Assembly (NCBI RefSeq): GCF_042660705.1
Contig: NZ_JBHSUQ010000002.1
Strand: one strand, 5' to 3'
Source: Undibacterium_A arcticum
GTDB taxonomy: Bacteria; Pseudomonadota; Gammaproteobacteria; Burkholderiales; Burkholderiaceae_D
DNA length: 64,000 nt
Shown: positions 24,059-32,476 of the stretch, in pieces
How the letters are laid out: each line of letters opens with the position of its first letter
How positions within the stretch are numbered: the first letter of the stretch is position 1
Position numbers and translations under genes: made by a program
The notes under the pieces: generated by a model
The model's database searches: none
What the model was told of the DNA's origin: nothing
Seen by the model: the letters and a program-made list of their open reading frames with translations, nothing else

Positions 24059-24769
24059 CTATGCATGCGAAATGGTCGAGTGCATCAGCATTACCCACTC
24101 TTGCAACTGCTCCTTGTATAGCTTCTCGTTCTTGCGCCACAGGCTGTTGACAGCCATACCGCGAACGAGGTTTAGAGTGAAATTCAGCACCGTGCGCGCC
24201 TTTTCCGGTGCCATGCCCGATTCCTCGAACACCTTCAGCCAGATGACGTTGACGGTGTCGCGATACTCTTCCATCACTGGCAGAATCCGCTCCATCAACG
24301 CCGTATCCGTGCGCGCCACCATGATCACTTCCAGTGCCGCGATGAACGGCCAGTCGAAGTAGATGCTCAAGCAGTCGGTGATGAAGCCTTCAATCGGCCG
24401 CGTGGCCGCCTCCGCAGTATTGGCCACCTGCTGCCCGCGGCTGATCGCCGCCTGGTAGACGGACGCTGTCGCCGCCACTACCAGCTCTTCCTTCGACACA
24501 AAGTGATGCATCAGCGCGCCGTTCGACATATGCGCGCCGCTGGCCACTTCCTTTGTTGTCAGGCCATTGTAGCCCTTGCGGATAAGGACATCGATGGCTG
24601 CCGCCAGCAGCCGGTCGCGGGCTTCGCGCGAACGGTCCACCTGGCTGCGGCGCTGGCCCTGGACCGCCGGCTCGCGCGGCGGCGCAACGGCTTCGTTCGC
24701 AATCAATGCCTCGCGATACAGGTCGGGCGTGCTGGCTTCTTTCGATGAGCCGGATGGGAAAGTGATCAT
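24059..24769 (-). CDS. TetR-family regulator divergent from the VanA-like gene
   Basis: A 236-residue TetR protein. The DNA-binding domain is at residues about 45-95 (REARDRLLAAAIDVLIRKGYNGLTTKEVASGAHMSNGALMHHFVSKEELV). The ligand domain has DTALMERILPVMEEYRDTVNVIW. The ATG at 24769 (MITFPSGSS) is chosen because upstream codons show no similarity; the N-terminal tail is long. It is divergent from the oxygenase at 24934, and the 165-base gap contains TACAAACCGATTGCTCGGTTTTT, with an ACCGATTGCTCGGT inverted repeat that is a good candidate operator. It probably represses module 2. Its 3' end touches the intron tail. Confidence 0.87.
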   Translation of the reverse strand: MITFPSGSSKEASTPDLYREALIANEAVAPPREPAVQGQRRSQVDRSREARDRLLAAAIDVLIRKGYNGLTTKEVASGAHMSNGALMHHFVSKEELVVAATASVYQAAISRGQQVANTAEAATRPIEGFITDCLSIYFDWPFIAALEVIMVARTDTALMERILPVMEEYRDTVNVIWLKVFEESGMAPEKARTVLNFTLNLVRGMAVNSLWRKNEKLYKEQLQEWVMLMHSTISHA

Positions 24770-24856
24770 GCTGCTTTGCTGGTGATGTGGACGGAAATCA
24801 TGGCCGCACCGGTACGGCCAAGCGTCGCGATGATTGTACTCCAAAAACCACAATAA

Positions 24857-24882
24857 AACTTACAAACCGATTGCTCGGTTTT
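24857..24882. promoter_or_regulatory. Candidate TetR operator between tetR and the VanA-like gene
   Basis: AAACCGATTGCTCGGTTTTT contains the inverted repeat ACCGA-TTGC-TCGGT (arms extend to AAACCGA/TCGGTTT) about 55 bases before the oxygenase start. Its position between divergent tetR and oxygenase genes suits repression of both. Confidence 0.55.
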
Positions 24883-24933
24883 TAAAAAAGAGTAGACTGT
24901 GAAAAAAATCTTTACCACCACCTGGAAACAAGC

Positions 24934-25986
24934 ATGAATTTCATCCGAAACGCCTGGTACGTCGCGTGCTGGAGCGCTGAAGTCAAGGTCGGCGCCATGT
25001 TCAACCGCCGCCTGCTCGACGAGCCGATCGTATTTTTTCGCAAGCAGGACGGTGCTGCGGTCGCACTGCAAGATCGCTGCCCTCATCGCTTCATTCCTCT
25101 GCACCTCGGCACCATTCGGGGCGACCGCATCGAGTGCGGCTACCACGGGCTGCAGTTCGACTGCAGCGGCAGCTGCGTGAAAAATCCCCATGGCGATGGC
25201 AAGATCCCTGCCGCAGCCAAGGTGCGCTCCTATCCGCTACAGGACAAGCACGGCATGTTATGGATCTGGATGGGCGACGGCGACGGCAGCACCACACAGA
25301 TCCCCGACTACAGCATGATCGAGCCCGACTCCGGTTACCTGACCAGCACCGGCGGCTACATCCACATCAAGGCCAATTACGAACTGATGGCCGAGAACCT
25401 GCTCGACCTCTCGCATATCACCTACTTGCACGACGGCCTGCTCGGCAGCCCGGAACAGGCGGGCGCCGACCAGGTAGTCAAGGACCACGGCACCGAAATC
25501 CACTGCAATCGCTGGATGCCGGACATCTCGGTGCCGGGCGTGTTCGACATGCTCTACAAGCGCGACGGCAAGAAGGTCGACATGTGGACCAACATGCGCT
25601 GGCTACCGCCGAGTTGCTTCGTGCTCGATTCGGGCGTACGCAAAGCGGGGCTGGCAGAACGCGAAGACCACGGCTGGTATTACGGCGTCCACATCCTGAC
25701 GCCAGAGGGTCCGCTGACCACCCACTACCATTTCGCCGCTGCGCTCCCCTTGGGCACCTCACTGACGCCGGAGGAAGCCGCCAAGTTCGCCGAGATGCGC
25801 CGTTACGCCTTCCAGGAGCAGGACAAGCCGATCCTCGACGCCCAGCAGGCCGCCATCGGCAACAACAATTTCTGGGACATGAAACCGGTTTTACTGAGCA
25901 TTGACGCTGGTCCGGTACGCATGCGCCGTTCACTCGAACGCATGCTGCTCGCCGAACAGAAACAGAAGGAAGACGCCACCAAGTAA
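24934..25986 (+). CDS. Rieske oxygenase, VanA-like (aromatic O-demethylase/monooxygenase type)
   Basis: A 350-residue terminal oxygenase starting NFIRNAWYVACWSAEV, typical of the vanillate demethylase and dicamba monooxygenase group. The Rieske ligands are in CPHRFIPLHLG... CGYHGLQF. The mononuclear iron motif is ENLLDLSHITYLH. The start has GGAAACAAGC ahead of it. It leads an operon with the binding protein at 26035 and the reductase at 27315, which together form a two-component oxygenase plus uptake function. It oxidises an aromatic acid with NADH and O2; the exact substrate cannot be told. Confidence 0.9.
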   Translation: MNFIRNAWYVACWSAEVKVGAMFNRRLLDEPIVFFRKQDGAAVALQDRCPHRFIPLHLGTIRGDRIECGYHGLQFDCSGSCVKNPHGDGKIPAAAKVRSYPLQDKHGMLWIWMGDGDGSTTQIPDYSMIEPDSGYLTSTGGYIHIKANYELMAENLLDLSHITYLHDGLLGSPEQAGADQVVKDHGTEIHCNRWMPDISVPGVFDMLYKRDGKKVDMWTNMRWLPPSCFVLDSGVRKAGLAEREDHGWYYGVHILTPEGPLTTHYHFAAALPLGTSLTPEEAAKFAEMRRYAFQEQDKPILDAQQAAIGNNNFWDMKPVLLSIDAGPVRMRRSLERMLLAEQKQKEDATK

Positions 25987-26034
25987 CGCCCGTTTGCAGC
26001 ACCCACCGCAATCATAATAATCAAGGAGACAGAC

Positions 26035-27231
26035 ATGCGAGTAATTTATACTTCACCGCGTCACACTTCACTGCGGCCGATGCTGGCCGCGCTGGCGATG
26101 GCGCTGGCAGCCAGCGCACCGGCCATGGCCCAGGCGCCGATCAAGATCGGTTTCCTGGGAGAGTTGTCCGGACCACAAGCGGCCATCGGCAAGGAGCAGT
26201 ACGACGGGCTGATGCTGCTGATCGAGCGCAACGGCGGCAAGCTGGGCGGTTATCCGGTCCAGGTCATCAAGGAAGACAGCCAACTGAAACCCGACGTGGC
26301 CAACCAGTTAGTGCGCAAGCTGGTCGAACGCGACAAGGTGGACATCATAACCGGCGTCTCGTTCTCGAACATCATGATGGCGGTGCACAAGTACGTCACC
26401 GACAATAAGGTATTCCTTGTGGGGTCGAACGCCGGTCCGTCCCAGATCGCCGGCAGCCAGTGCTCGCCATATCAGTTCATCACCTCCTGGCAGGGCGACC
26501 AGACATCGGAAGCGGTGGGCAAGTACGCCACTGACAAGGGATACAAGAAGGTTTTCCTGCTGGCGCCGAACTACCAGGCTGGCAAGGACACGCTGGCCGG
26601 CTTCAAGCGCCACTTCAAGGGCGAAGTCGTCGATGAAATCTACTCTTCTCTGAGGCAGCAGGATTTCTCGGCCGAGCTCTCGCAAGTCAGCGCTGCCAAG
26701 CCGGACGCGGTGTTCGCGTTCTTCCCCGGCGGCCTGGGCGTGAACTTCGCCAAGCAGTATGCCCAGGCAGGCCTGATGAAGTCGACGCCGCTTCTGTCCA
26801 CCTTCGTGGCGGACGCCGTTTCCCTGCCCTCGCTGGGACCGGGCGCACAGGGCCTGATCAGCGGCGGCTTCTGGGCCCCTGACTTCAATAACGCAGCCAA
26901 CTCCAAATTCGTTGCCGATTTCGAGCAGAAGTACAACCGCATCCCGTCCAATTATGCAGCGCAGAGCTACGATGCTGCCCAGCTTCTTGATTCAGCCATC
27001 GCGAAAGTTGGCGGCAAGGTGAGCGACAAGCAAGCCTTCATGGCGGCGCTCAAGGCGGCCAACTTCCAGTCGGTGCGCGGCGCGTTCAAGTTCAATAACA
27101 ATCACTTTCCGATCCAGGACATGCATGTGCTGGAAGTGGCGAAGGACGCCAAGGGGCGGATGAGCCTCAAGACGATCTCGACGCCGTTCAAGAACCACCA
27201 GGACGCGTATCACGACAAGTGCCCGATGTAG
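26035..27231 (+). CDS. Periplasmic branched-chain/aromatic acid-type ABC binding protein
   Basis: A 398-residue type I periplasmic binding protein with a signal peptide (LAALAMALAASAPAMAQ). The mature part starts APIKIGFLGELSGPQAAIGKEQYDG, like LivK-type and aromatic-acid-binding proteins. GSNAGPSQIAGSQC and the hinge segments are normal. A strong AAGGAGACAGAC ribosome site precedes the ATG. It sits between oxygenase and reductase, but no permease or ATPase genes (livHMGF-like) are in the window. It would bind the aromatic substrate in the periplasm and hand it to a transporter encoded elsewhere. Confidence 0.88.
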   Translation: MRVIYTSPRHTSLRPMLAALAMALAASAPAMAQAPIKIGFLGELSGPQAAIGKEQYDGLMLLIERNGGKLGGYPVQVIKEDSQLKPDVANQLVRKLVERDKVDIITGVSFSNIMMAVHKYVTDNKVFLVGSNAGPSQIAGSQCSPYQFITSWQGDQTSEAVGKYATDKGYKKVFLLAPNYQAGKDTLAGFKRHFKGEVVDEIYSSLRQQDFSAELSQVSAAKPDAVFAFFPGGLGVNFAKQYAQAGLMKSTPLLSTFVADAVSLPSLGPGAQGLISGGFWAPDFNNAANSKFVADFEQKYNRIPSNYAAQSYDAAQLLDSAIAKVGGKVSDKQAFMAALKAANFQSVRGAFKFNNNHFPIQDMHVLEVAKDAKGRMSLKTISTPFKNHQDAYHDKCPM

Positions 27232-27314
27232 CAGCAAGGTACTCCCAGCCCCCACACATTAGAACGGCCTCGCTCGACGAGATGGCCGGGGGGCCCCTTT
27301 TGCCCGGATCAATC

Positions 27315-28271
27315 ATGACTGACTCAAGCTTCAAGGTTAACGTCGTGCGCAAGCAGGTAGCGGCGCAAGACATCGTCGCCTTCGACCTGCAAGCGCCCGG
27401 CGGGGAAGACCTGCCCGCCTTCGAGGCGGGTTCCCATATCGATGTGCATTTGCCCAATGGGATGGTGCGCCAGTATTCGCTGTGCAACGACCCGCGCGAT
27501 CGTGGCCACTACCAAATCTGCGTGCTGCGCGATCCCGCCAACCGCGGCGGATCGGCCGCCATGCACGACCTGGTCGACACCGGTGACGAACTGCTCATTG
27601 GCCAGCCACGCAACCTGTTCGCGCTGGCGCCAGGATCGCACGACAGCCTGCTGCTCGCCGGCGGGATCGGCGTCACGCCGATGCTGGCGATGGCGTGGCG
27701 CCTCCATGCGCAAGGTGTGCCGTTCCAGATGCATTACTTCACCCGCAGTCGCTCGCGCACCGCCTTCCATGACGAGATCAAAAACGCGCCGTTCTCCGCA
27801 TCTGCCGCGCTGTGGTTCGATGATGAGGATTCAGCACGTCCGTCGATTCCAGACCTGCTGGCACAGGCAGCGCCGGGTACACACGTCTACGCATGTGGGC
27901 CTGCGGGATTTCTCGATCACGTTGCCCGCAGCTTTGAGCAGACCGGGCTGCCTGCCGCGCAGTTACACATTGAAGCGTTCAGCGCCGCTCCCATGGCTGC
28001 GGGGGCCGCGTTCGATGTCACTCTGCGCAGTACCGGGCTGACCGTGCACGTGGGCCCGGCACAGACTGTGGTCGAGGCGCTTGCTGCGCAAGGCGTCACG
28101 ATTCCGGTTTCCTGCGAACAGGGCATCTGCGGCACCTGCCTGACCCGTGTCTGCGAGGGCCGGCCCGAGCATCGCGACCAGTATCTCACCGACGAGGAGC
28201 ACGCAGCCAACGACTGGTTCACGCCGTGTTGTTCGAGGTCCCTGACCCCGATGCTAGTGCTGGATCTGTAG
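27315..28271 (+). CDS. VanB-like FMN/NAD/2Fe-2S oxygenase reductase
   Basis: A 318-residue reductase, paralogue of the one at 19909, with the same order: FMN segment VRQYSLCNDPRD, NAD segment LLAGGIGVTPMLAMAWRL, YACGPAGFLDH, and a C-terminal ferredoxin with SCEQGICGTCLTRVC and FTPCCSRSLTPMLVLDL. The ATG at 27315 starts where similarity begins; the frame is open further upstream. It should transfer electrons from NADH to the oxygenase at 24934. The 3' end overlaps the antisense reading of the ferredoxin fragment from 28525. Confidence 0.9.
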   Translation: MTDSSFKVNVVRKQVAAQDIVAFDLQAPGGEDLPAFEAGSHIDVHLPNGMVRQYSLCNDPRDRGHYQICVLRDPANRGGSAAMHDLVDTGDELLIGQPRNLFALAPGSHDSLLLAGGIGVTPMLAMAWRLHAQGVPFQMHYFTRSRSRTAFHDEIKNAPFSASAALWFDDEDSARPSIPDLLAQAAPGTHVYACGPAGFLDHVARSFEQTGLPAAQLHIEAFSAAPMAAGAAFDVTLRSTGLTVHVGPAQTVVEALAAQGVTIPVSCEQGICGTCLTRVCEGRPEHRDQYLTDEEHAANDWFTPCCSRSLTPMLVLDL

Positions 28272-28276
28272 GTTTT

Positions 28277-28525
28277 TGCCGCGCAATCGCCGGTTAGGAT
28301 GCTCATGCAGGCAAGTACGTAGCCTTCGTCGTCCGGGTGCGTAATCTTCGATTCGCGGCCCATTTCCTTTACCTCGCCCTTGGTCACCTTGCAGCGGCAG
28401 GTCCCGCAGCGCCCTGCAGTGCAGCTGTATGAAATCGGAATCAGGTGCTCGCGCAGCGTGGCCAGGAGATTGGTACCCGGCTCCACATTAAGCTTGCGGC
28501 CCAGAGGTTGTACAACGAGTTCCAT
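28277..28525 (-). pseudogene. Ferredoxin-domain fragment of an oxygenase reductase
   Basis: The first 83 residues form a nearly complete plant-type 2Fe-2S domain: ISYSCTAGRCGTCRCKV supplies three Cys ligands and LACMSILTGDC the fourth. In full-length benzoate/phenol-type reductases this N-terminal domain is followed by FAD and NAD domains. Here similarity stops at GDCA, and the frame runs on in antisense through the 3' part of the VanB-like gene to 27917. It is therefore a truncated reductase, divergent from the LysR gene at 28640, which probably once regulated it. Confidence 0.7.
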
Positions 28526-28639
28526 GGTGATGTCCGCGGCGAGAAGAGAAAGTGTTTCAAGTATAAAAAGTCAGGTAATATAAGTAAATGGCATTCCGAT
28601 AATAGTCAACATCACTGACAGCAATATAGCTTTTATCCC

Positions 28640-29569
28640 ATGGACCTGAAAAACATCGATCTCAATCTTTTGCTGGTCTTCCATCAGCTTCTTGCCGAGC
28701 GCAGAGTGTCGAAGGTCGCCGAAACGCTGGGAATGACCCAGCCTGGCGTGAGCAATGCGCTCAAGCGACTCAGAGTGGCGCTCGGGGATGATCTCTTTGT
28801 GCGTACGGCACGGGGCATGGAGCCGACGCCCTATGCCGCGCAATTGGGCGAGCCGATCGGCTACGCGCTATCGACCATTTCCGATTCGCTCAACGAGGGC
28901 GTGCGCTTCGATCCGGTCACCAGCGACCGGAAATTCAAGATCGGCATGACCGACATCGGCGAAGTCTATTTTCTGCCCGCGCTGATGGCCGCACTGCGCG
29001 AGCAGGCGCCCGATGTCAGCATCAGCACCGTACGCAACACCGCGTCCAATCTGCAGGACGAAATGGAAGCGGGGCACATCGATCTGGCGATCGGCTTGCT
29101 GCCCCAGCTGAAGTCAGGCTACTTCCAGCGCAAGCTGTTTCACCAGCGCTACGTGTGCATGTTTCGCCAGGGGCACGCACTGGACAAGACCAGCGACAAG
29201 GCCAGCATCACGGTCGAAGAATTCGAGCGCGCCGAGCATGTCGTGGTGGTGTCCGGCGGGACCGGGCATGCGATTGTCGACCAGACCATCGAGCGGCTGG
29301 GGATACATCGCAAGGTTGGTCTGACCGTTCCACACTTTGTCGCGGTAGGCCACATTCTGTCGGCAAGTTCGATGATTGCGACGGTGCCGGAGCGGTATGC
29401 GATGGCCTGCGTGAAGCCGTTCGGGCTGAGGTATGCGACGCATCCAATATCGCTGCCGGAAGTAAACATCAACATTTTTTGGCATGCGCGATTCAACAAG
29501 GAACCGGCGAATCAATGGTTACGGCGGCTCATCTTCGAGCGGTTCTCGGACGGCGGGTCAGGTATTTAA
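28640..29569 (+). CDS. LysR-family regulator, NahR/NodD-like
   Basis: A 309-residue LysR regulator starting MDLKNIDLNLLLVFHQLLAERRVSKVAETLGMTQPGVSNALKRLR, the style of NahR/PcpR regulators of aromatic catabolism. The inducer domain has FKIGMTDIGEVYFLPALM and VSGGTGHAIVDQTIERLG, typical of this subgroup. It is divergent from the truncated ferredoxin-reductase gene, and the 114-base gap would hold the LysR box. With its divergent target destroyed it may now control module 2 or nothing. Confidence 0.9.
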   Translation: MDLKNIDLNLLLVFHQLLAERRVSKVAETLGMTQPGVSNALKRLRVALGDDLFVRTARGMEPTPYAAQLGEPIGYALSTISDSLNEGVRFDPVTSDRKFKIGMTDIGEVYFLPALMAALREQAPDVSISTVRNTASNLQDEMEAGHIDLAIGLLPQLKSGYFQRKLFHQRYVCMFRQGHALDKTSDKASITVEEFERAEHVVVVSGGTGHAIVDQTIERLGIHRKVGLTVPHFVAVGHILSASSMIATVPERYAMACVKPFGLRYATHPISLPEVNINIFWHARFNKEPANQWLRRLIFERFSDGGSGI

Positions 29570-29919
29570 GCTACCTGCGTCAAGTGTTTGCCCGACTCTT
29601 GTAAGCAATGCTCGCGCGTGAAGGTAGTACGTCGCGGCCACCGGCTTCTGCGAAAAAATCATGTCAGCGAGCCCCTTCGATACGATGTCCAAGGGCCTCC
29701 AAATTTGAATGTGGAAATGGCGACATTGGGGTCTGAGGGGCAGTGGAACAGTTATGTTCAGCAGAGCATAAACGTGCCACTGCCCCTCAAACCCCACATT
29801 CCCACACGCGGTAGCCCTGACATGCACTGGCTCCTCCGGCAGGCCCCTGCCGCCATGCGGTCGCGCGAGGAAGCCGCCCTGCAGATTTTCAATCAGGGGA
29901 CTGGCTTCGTGCAGATCGC
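29570..29919. other. Intergenic region with long hairpin
   Basis: About 350 bases past the LysR gene with no credible gene. The 70-base hairpin at 29727-29796 is the main feature. A short fragment of unknown origin, AATCAGGGGACTGGC, leads into the IS remnant. Confidence 0.45.
29727..29796. repeat. Long imperfect hairpin
   Basis: Arms of 23 bases (TGGGGTCTGAGGGGCAGTGG side and its complement with two mismatches) around a 24-base centre that itself contains GTTATG/CATAAAC. No poly-T follows. It could be a small mobile repeat or a structured RNA; only its symmetry is seen. Confidence 0.6.
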
Positions 29920-30183
29920 GCGTCCTCGGCCAAAGCGGCCCCAGCTTTGTTCGCTTGCTGGTAGACGAACTTGCGGCTGACGTCGTGTTCAGCGGCCAGG
30001 CCGGTGCTCGTTGCCGTTCCCGCCAACGCCAGAATGGCCAGATTAATTCGGTCGGCTTCGGGCAGCCTGGCTTCCGAGCAAGCGGATGGATTCATGTGTG
30101 ACCATGGTTCAGGTGAAGAGGCAACAGTATCGCTCAATCGCAACAATCCACGCGGCGCCTGTGACCCTCGATTGAACCGCGCC
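29920..30183 (-). mobile_element. 5' fragment of the 1.5-kb IS
   Basis: Holds the terminal repeat TTGAACCGCGCC (30172-30183, one mismatch to the intact element), the leader, and the first 56 codons of the transposase (MNPSACSEARLPEADRINLAILALAG, start 30095). The helix-turn-helix LAAEHDVSRKFVYQQANKAG is present; the rest is deleted. It lies 210 bases upstream of ilvD, so part of the ilvD upstream region is IS-derived. Confidence 0.75.
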
Positions 30184-30393
30184 GCGGCGGCTGCGTCAGT
30201 CATGTGCGTCGCTTCGCCGCGCGGCCAAAGCGCAGCTCCTCGGCGACGGTGACGAAGTAACGCAACTCGATGTTGACGAACATTTCTTGTCATATGCAAA
30301 GTGAATTACAGTCCGTTAAATCATATATTAGACAATTAGAGGCGGATGCGGCATCCTGATGCTCCCATTCGTTCGCTACCTTGAAGAGATCCC

Positions 30394-32256
30394 ATGCCGA
30401 CTTACCGTTCACATACCACCACCCAGGGCCGCAACATGGCGGGAGCGCGCGCGCTGTGGCGCGCCACCGGCATGAAGGATGGCGATTTCGACAAGCCGAT
30501 CATCGCCGTCGTCAATTCGTTCACGCAGTTCGTGCCGGGCCACGTGCACCTGAAGGACCTGGGCCAGCTGGTGGCGCGCGAGATCGAAGCGGCCGGCGGC
30601 GTCGCCAAGGAATTCAACACCATCGCCGTCGACGATGGCATCGCGATGGGCCACGGCGGCATGCTGTACTCGCTGCCCTCGCGCGACCTGATCGCCGACT
30701 CGGTCGAATACATGGTCAACGCCCACTGCGCCGACGCCATGGTGTGCATCTCCAACTGCGACAAGATCACGCCGGGCATGCTGATGGCAGCGATGCGCCT
30801 GAACATTCCGGTGGTGTTCATTTCCGGCGGCCCGATGGAAGCGGGCAAGGTCGTCAAGGTGGTCGACGGCGCCCGCAAGATCATCAAGCTCGACCTGATC
30901 GATGCGATGATCAAGGCCGGCGACCAATCGGTCAGCGACGCCGACGTGGCCGAGATCGAACGAGCGGCTTGTCCGACCTGCGGTTCCTGCTCCGGCATGT
31001 TCACGGCAAATTCGATGAACTGCCTGACCGAGGCGCTGGGCTTGGCGCTGCCGGGCAACGGCACCGTGCTGGCGACCCACTCGGACCGCAAGGAACTGTT
31101 CCTGCGCGCCGGCCGCCTGATCGTCGAGCTGGCCAAGCGCCACTACGAGCAGGACGACTACTCGGTGCTGCCGCGCTCGATCGCCACCAAGGCCGCATTC
31201 GAAAACGCAATGGCGCTGGACGTCTCGATGGGCGGCTCGACCAATACCGTGCTGCACCTGCTGGCGGCCGCGCACGAGGCCGAGGTCGACTTCAACATGA
31301 GCGACATCGACCGCATCTCGCGCAAGGTGCCCTGCCTGTGCAAGGTCGCGCCGATGACCGACAAATACCACATTGAAGACGTGCACCGCGCCGGCGGCAT
31401 CTTCTCCATCCTGGGCGAGCTGGCGCGCGCCGGCCTGCTCGACACGACGCTGCCGACCATCCACGCGCCAAGCATGTTTGATGCGATCGAACGCAACGAT
31501 ATCACCCGCAGCATTGACCCCGCCGTGCACTCGCTGTTCCGCGCGGCGCCGGGCGGCGTGCCGACCCAGACCGCATTCTCGCAGTCGGAGCGCTTCGCCA
31601 GCCTGGACACCAACCGCGCCACCGGCTGCATCCGCGACAAGGCGCACGCCTACTCGCAAGATGGCGGCCTGGCCGTGTTGTACGGCAATCTGGCGCAGAA
31701 CGGCTGCATCGTCAAGACGGCGGGCGTGGACGAAAGCATCTTGAAATTCAGCGGCAAGGCGCGCGTGTTTGAAAGCCAGGACGATGCGGTCGAAGCCATC
31801 CTGGGCGACAGCGTGCACGAAGGCGACGTCGTCATCATCCGCTATGAAGGACCGAAGGGCGGCCCGGGCATGCAGGAGATGCTGTACCCGACTTCCTACA
31901 TCAAGTCGAAGGGCCTGGGCAAAGCCTGCGCGCTGTTGACGGACGGCCGCTTCTCGGGCGGATCGTCGGGCCTGGTGATCGGCCATGCCTCGCCGGAAGC
32001 GGCCGAAGGCGGCGCGATCGGCCTGGTGGAAGAGGGAGACATGATCGACATCGACATCCCGTCCCGCACGATCAACCTGCGCGTCACCACCGAAGTCTTG
32101 GCGCAGCGCCGCGTCGCGATGGAAGCGCGCGGCGACGCTGCATGGCTGCCTGTGAACCGCGTGCGCTACGTGTCGCAGGCGCTGCAAGCCTACGCCGCGC
32201 TGACGACGTCCGCCGACCGCGGCGCAGTACGCGACCTGTCGCAATTGAAGCGCTGA
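30394..32256 (+). CDS. ilvD: Dihydroxy-acid dehydratase
   Basis: A 620-residue enzyme of isoleucine, valine and pantothenate synthesis, converting 2,3-dihydroxy acids to 2-oxo acids with an iron-sulfur cluster and Mg. All signatures are intact: MVCISNCDKITPGML (cluster Cys), ACPTCGSCSGMFTANSMNCL, GLALPGNGT, and LLTDGRFSGGSSGLVIGHASPEAAEGG near the end. The length is standard. AAGAGATCCC precedes the ATG. Codon use is strongly GC3-rich and clean, unlike the surrounding IS debris, so this is a functional core gene, standing alone rather than with ilvBN/ilvC. Confidence 0.97.
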   Translation: MPTYRSHTTTQGRNMAGARALWRATGMKDGDFDKPIIAVVNSFTQFVPGHVHLKDLGQLVAREIEAAGGVAKEFNTIAVDDGIAMGHGGMLYSLPSRDLIADSVEYMVNAHCADAMVCISNCDKITPGMLMAAMRLNIPVVFISGGPMEAGKVVKVVDGARKIIKLDLIDAMIKAGDQSVSDADVAEIERAACPTCGSCSGMFTANSMNCLTEALGLALPGNGTVLATHSDRKELFLRAGRLIVELAKRHYEQDDYSVLPRSIATKAAFENAMALDVSMGGSTNTVLHLLAAAHEAEVDFNMSDIDRISRKVPCLCKVAPMTDKYHIEDVHRAGGIFSILGELARAGLLDTTLPTIHAPSMFDAIERNDITRSIDPAVHSLFRAAPGGVPTQTAFSQSERFASLDTNRATGCIRDKAHAYSQDGGLAVLYGNLAQNGCIVKTAGVDESILKFSGKARVFESQDDAVEAILGDSVHEGDVVIIRYEGPKGGPGMQEMLYPTSYIKSKGLGKACALLTDGRFSGGSSGLVIGHASPEAAEGGAIGLVEEGDMIDIDIPSRTINLRVTTEVLAQRRVAMEARGDAAWLPVNRVRYVSQALQAYAALTTSADRGAVRDLSQLKR

Positions 32257-32412
32257 GTACCGCAACTAAAGCCGAGTTCGTGTTCAACTGGAGGTCGCAC
32301 CCGGACACGGACACGGGCTGAGCCGCTGCTATTTCGCTTCGGGCCACCGAAGTTTTTCTTCACGCAGGTCGGCGCCATTCTGGCTCGCGTTCGCTGGCCA
32401 ATGCTTCGGTCG
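32257..32412. other. Intergenic region
   Basis: The stretch between ilvD and the IS630 element. No gene or clear terminator is seen. TAGTGGCGTACGTCA at its right border (about 32414) resembles, in inverted form, GACGCACTACACTA near 33562-33575, the probable IS630 ends. Confidence 0.4.
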
Positions 32413-32476
32413 TCTAGTGGCGTACGTCATAAATAATGCAACTTATTCGTGGTTTGTGTCTATCCCCTGTATTTGG

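Noticed and set aside
30409..32265. 618-codon minus-strand frame opposite ilvD
   Set aside because: High GC3 of ilvD leaves the antisense frame open. The product is His/Arg/Val-rich without motifs; ilvD is certain.
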